Source: Rhodospirillales bacterium (GTDB lineage: Bacteria; Pseudomonadota; Alphaproteobacteria; Acetobacterales; Acetobacteraceae). Taken from it: a stretch of DNA of 7,817 nucleotides. The translations under genes were made by a program, and so were the position numbers. The stretch is from NCBI GenBank assembly GCA_025350425.1, contig JANXXW010000049.1, positions 1 to 7,817 on the forward strand, read 5' to 3'. The notes beneath the pieces are model-generated. The model worked only from the letters and a program-made list of their open reading frames with translations. It was not told the origin of the DNA and searched no databases. Shown piece after piece: positions 6,891 through 7,817 of the stretch. Position 1 is the first letter of the stretch, and every line of letters starts with the position of its first letter.

Positions 6891-6980
6891 CGGTCACGAA
6901 ACTGCAACGTCGAGCCTGGGTGACAACGCGCAACGGATCAGCTTAAACACCCCGGCAACCCCAGCCAGGGACGGGACGCG

Positions 6981-7817
6981 ATGTCGGTCACTACCTTTCC
7001 AGCTCTGGCCTCTGGCCGGCGCTTGCCCAATATCTGGGACCTGCTCACGCTGCTTTGTGTGTTCGGCGCGCTGATCGCCATCGTCCACGCGACGCCCGAC
7101 ACCTTCAAGGCGCTCGACGCGCCGAACGCGACGTCGGTCGATCTGGACCCTGCGCGGCTGCCGGAATACGCGCTCCGTACCACCATGCGGATGTTCGCGG
7201 CGCTCGCGGCCTCGCTGGTGTTCACCTTCACTTTCGCTCCGCTCGCCGCCAAAAGCCGCCGCGCCGGGCTGGTGATGGTGCCCATGCTCGACATCCTGCA
7301 ATCGGTGCCGATCCTGGGCTTCCTCACGTTCACCACGGCGTTCTTCATGGGCCTGTTCCCCGGCCGGGTCGCCGGGCTGGAGTTCGCGGCGATCTTCGCT
7401 ATCTTCACCAGTCAGGCCTGGAACATGGCGTTCAGCTTCTACCAGTCGCTGACCACCCTGCCCGCCGACCTCGACGAGGTGACCAAAAGCTTCCGCCTGA
7501 CGGGCTGGCAACGTTTCTGGCGCCTCGAAGTACCGTTCGGGATGCCGGGCCTGGTCTGGAACATGATGCTGTCCATGTCCGGCGGCTGGTTCTTTGTTGT
7601 CGCGTCCGAGGCGATCACGCTGGGCGACTCGAACTGGAAGCTGCCGGGCATCGGCTCGTTCGTGGCGTTGGCGCTGGAAAAACGCGATACGCTGGCAATC
7701 TTCTACGCCATCCTGGCCATGCTGGTCGTCATTGTACTATACGACCAGATTCTGTTCCGCCCCCTGGTCGCGTGGTCGGCGAAGTTCCGGTTCGAGATCG
7801 TGGCCGGCGCCAAGGGC
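6981..7817 (+). CDS. ABC transporter permease, NitT/TauT-type (anion transport, COG4986-like), 3' end outside window
   Basis: An inner-membrane permease subunit of a binding-protein-dependent ABC importer. The frame is open from ATG 6981 to the last base, giving 279 residues. A Shine-Dalgarno-like AGGGA/GGGA lies 4-9 bases before the ATG. The sequence has a first membrane helix at 20-36 (LLTLLCVFGALIAIV), a roughly 45-residue periplasmic-looking stretch, then several helices including MLDILQSVPILGFLTF. It also has the cytoplasmic EAA loop, SLTTLPADLDEVTKSFRLTG, with Glu166 and Gly175 and then WQRFWRLEVP, which docks on the ATPase. This pattern matches the first half of the duplicated anion-transport permeases (COG4986, normally about 570-600 residues), so roughly half may lie beyond the edge. 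The substrate is not readable. It is separated from dut by 90 bp and is probably a distinct transcription unit, likely followed by an ATPase gene. Confidence 0.85.
   Translation, partial: MSVTTFPALASGRRLPNIWDLLTLLCVFGALIAIVHATPDTFKALDAPNATSVDLDPARLPEYALRTTMRMFAALAASLVFTFTFAPLAAKSRRAGLVMVPMLDILQSVPILGFLTFTTAFFMGLFPGRVAGLEFAAIFAIFTSQAWNMAFSFYQSLTTLPADLDEVTKSFRLTGWQRFWRLEVPFGMPGLVWNMMLSMSGGWFFVVASEAITLGDSNWKLPGIGSFVALALEKRDTLAIFYAILAMLVVIVLYDQILFRPLVAWSAKFRFEIVAGAKG

Noticed and set aside
6887..6892. TTGACG at the end of dut as a -35 box for the permease gene
   Set aside because: No acceptable -10 sequence is found 15-19 bases downstream.
6894..7651. Several - strand open frames of 70-205 codons opposite the permease
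   Set aside because: Their translations are charged and repetitive without motifs. The + strand frame has membrane helices and an EAA loop.

Overview
The window looks like chromosomal DNA of a high-GC alphaproteobacterium. The best guess is Acetobacteraceae or another member of the Rhodospirillales. This rests on the strong G/C preference at third codon positions and on the order mutM (divergent) / ubiE - coaBC - dut, a housekeeping arrangement familiar from alphaproteobacteria. The taxonomic call is inference; there is no rRNA gene here to anchor it.

Left part (1-3463): a cell-surface polysaccharide neighbourhood. It begins with the C-terminal part of a probable SGNH/DltD-like protein on the + strand, cut off by the window edge. 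This converges, with a 10-bp gap, on a Wzx-type polysaccharide flippase on the - strand. Upstream of the flippase on the same strand is a roughly 360-residue protein that looks like a GT-A-type glycosyltransferase. An AT-richer gap (3464-3638) separates this block from the housekeeping block.

Right part (3639-6890): core genes. mutM (repair of oxidised guanine) is on the - strand. Thirty bases away, divergently, begins a tight + strand run: ubiE (ubiquinone C-methyltransferase), coaBC (coenzyme A synthesis) and dut (dUTPase). The ubiE/coaBC and coaBC/dut junctions overlap, as in one transcription unit. Two things stand out. coaBC carries an apparent one-base deletion near 5560, which splits the decarboxylase domain into two frames. 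The ubiB gene, often found between ubiE and coaBC in alphaproteobacteria, is absent.

After a 90-bp gap, an ABC-transporter permease of the NitT/TauT (anion) type starts at 6981 and runs off the right edge.

I saw no tRNA, rRNA, CRISPR array, insertion sequence or phage gene, and no convincing undescribed system. The leads most worth checking are the coaBC frameshift, the altered zinc-finger cysteines of MutM, the poorly characterised glycosyltransferase-like gene and the missing ubiB.
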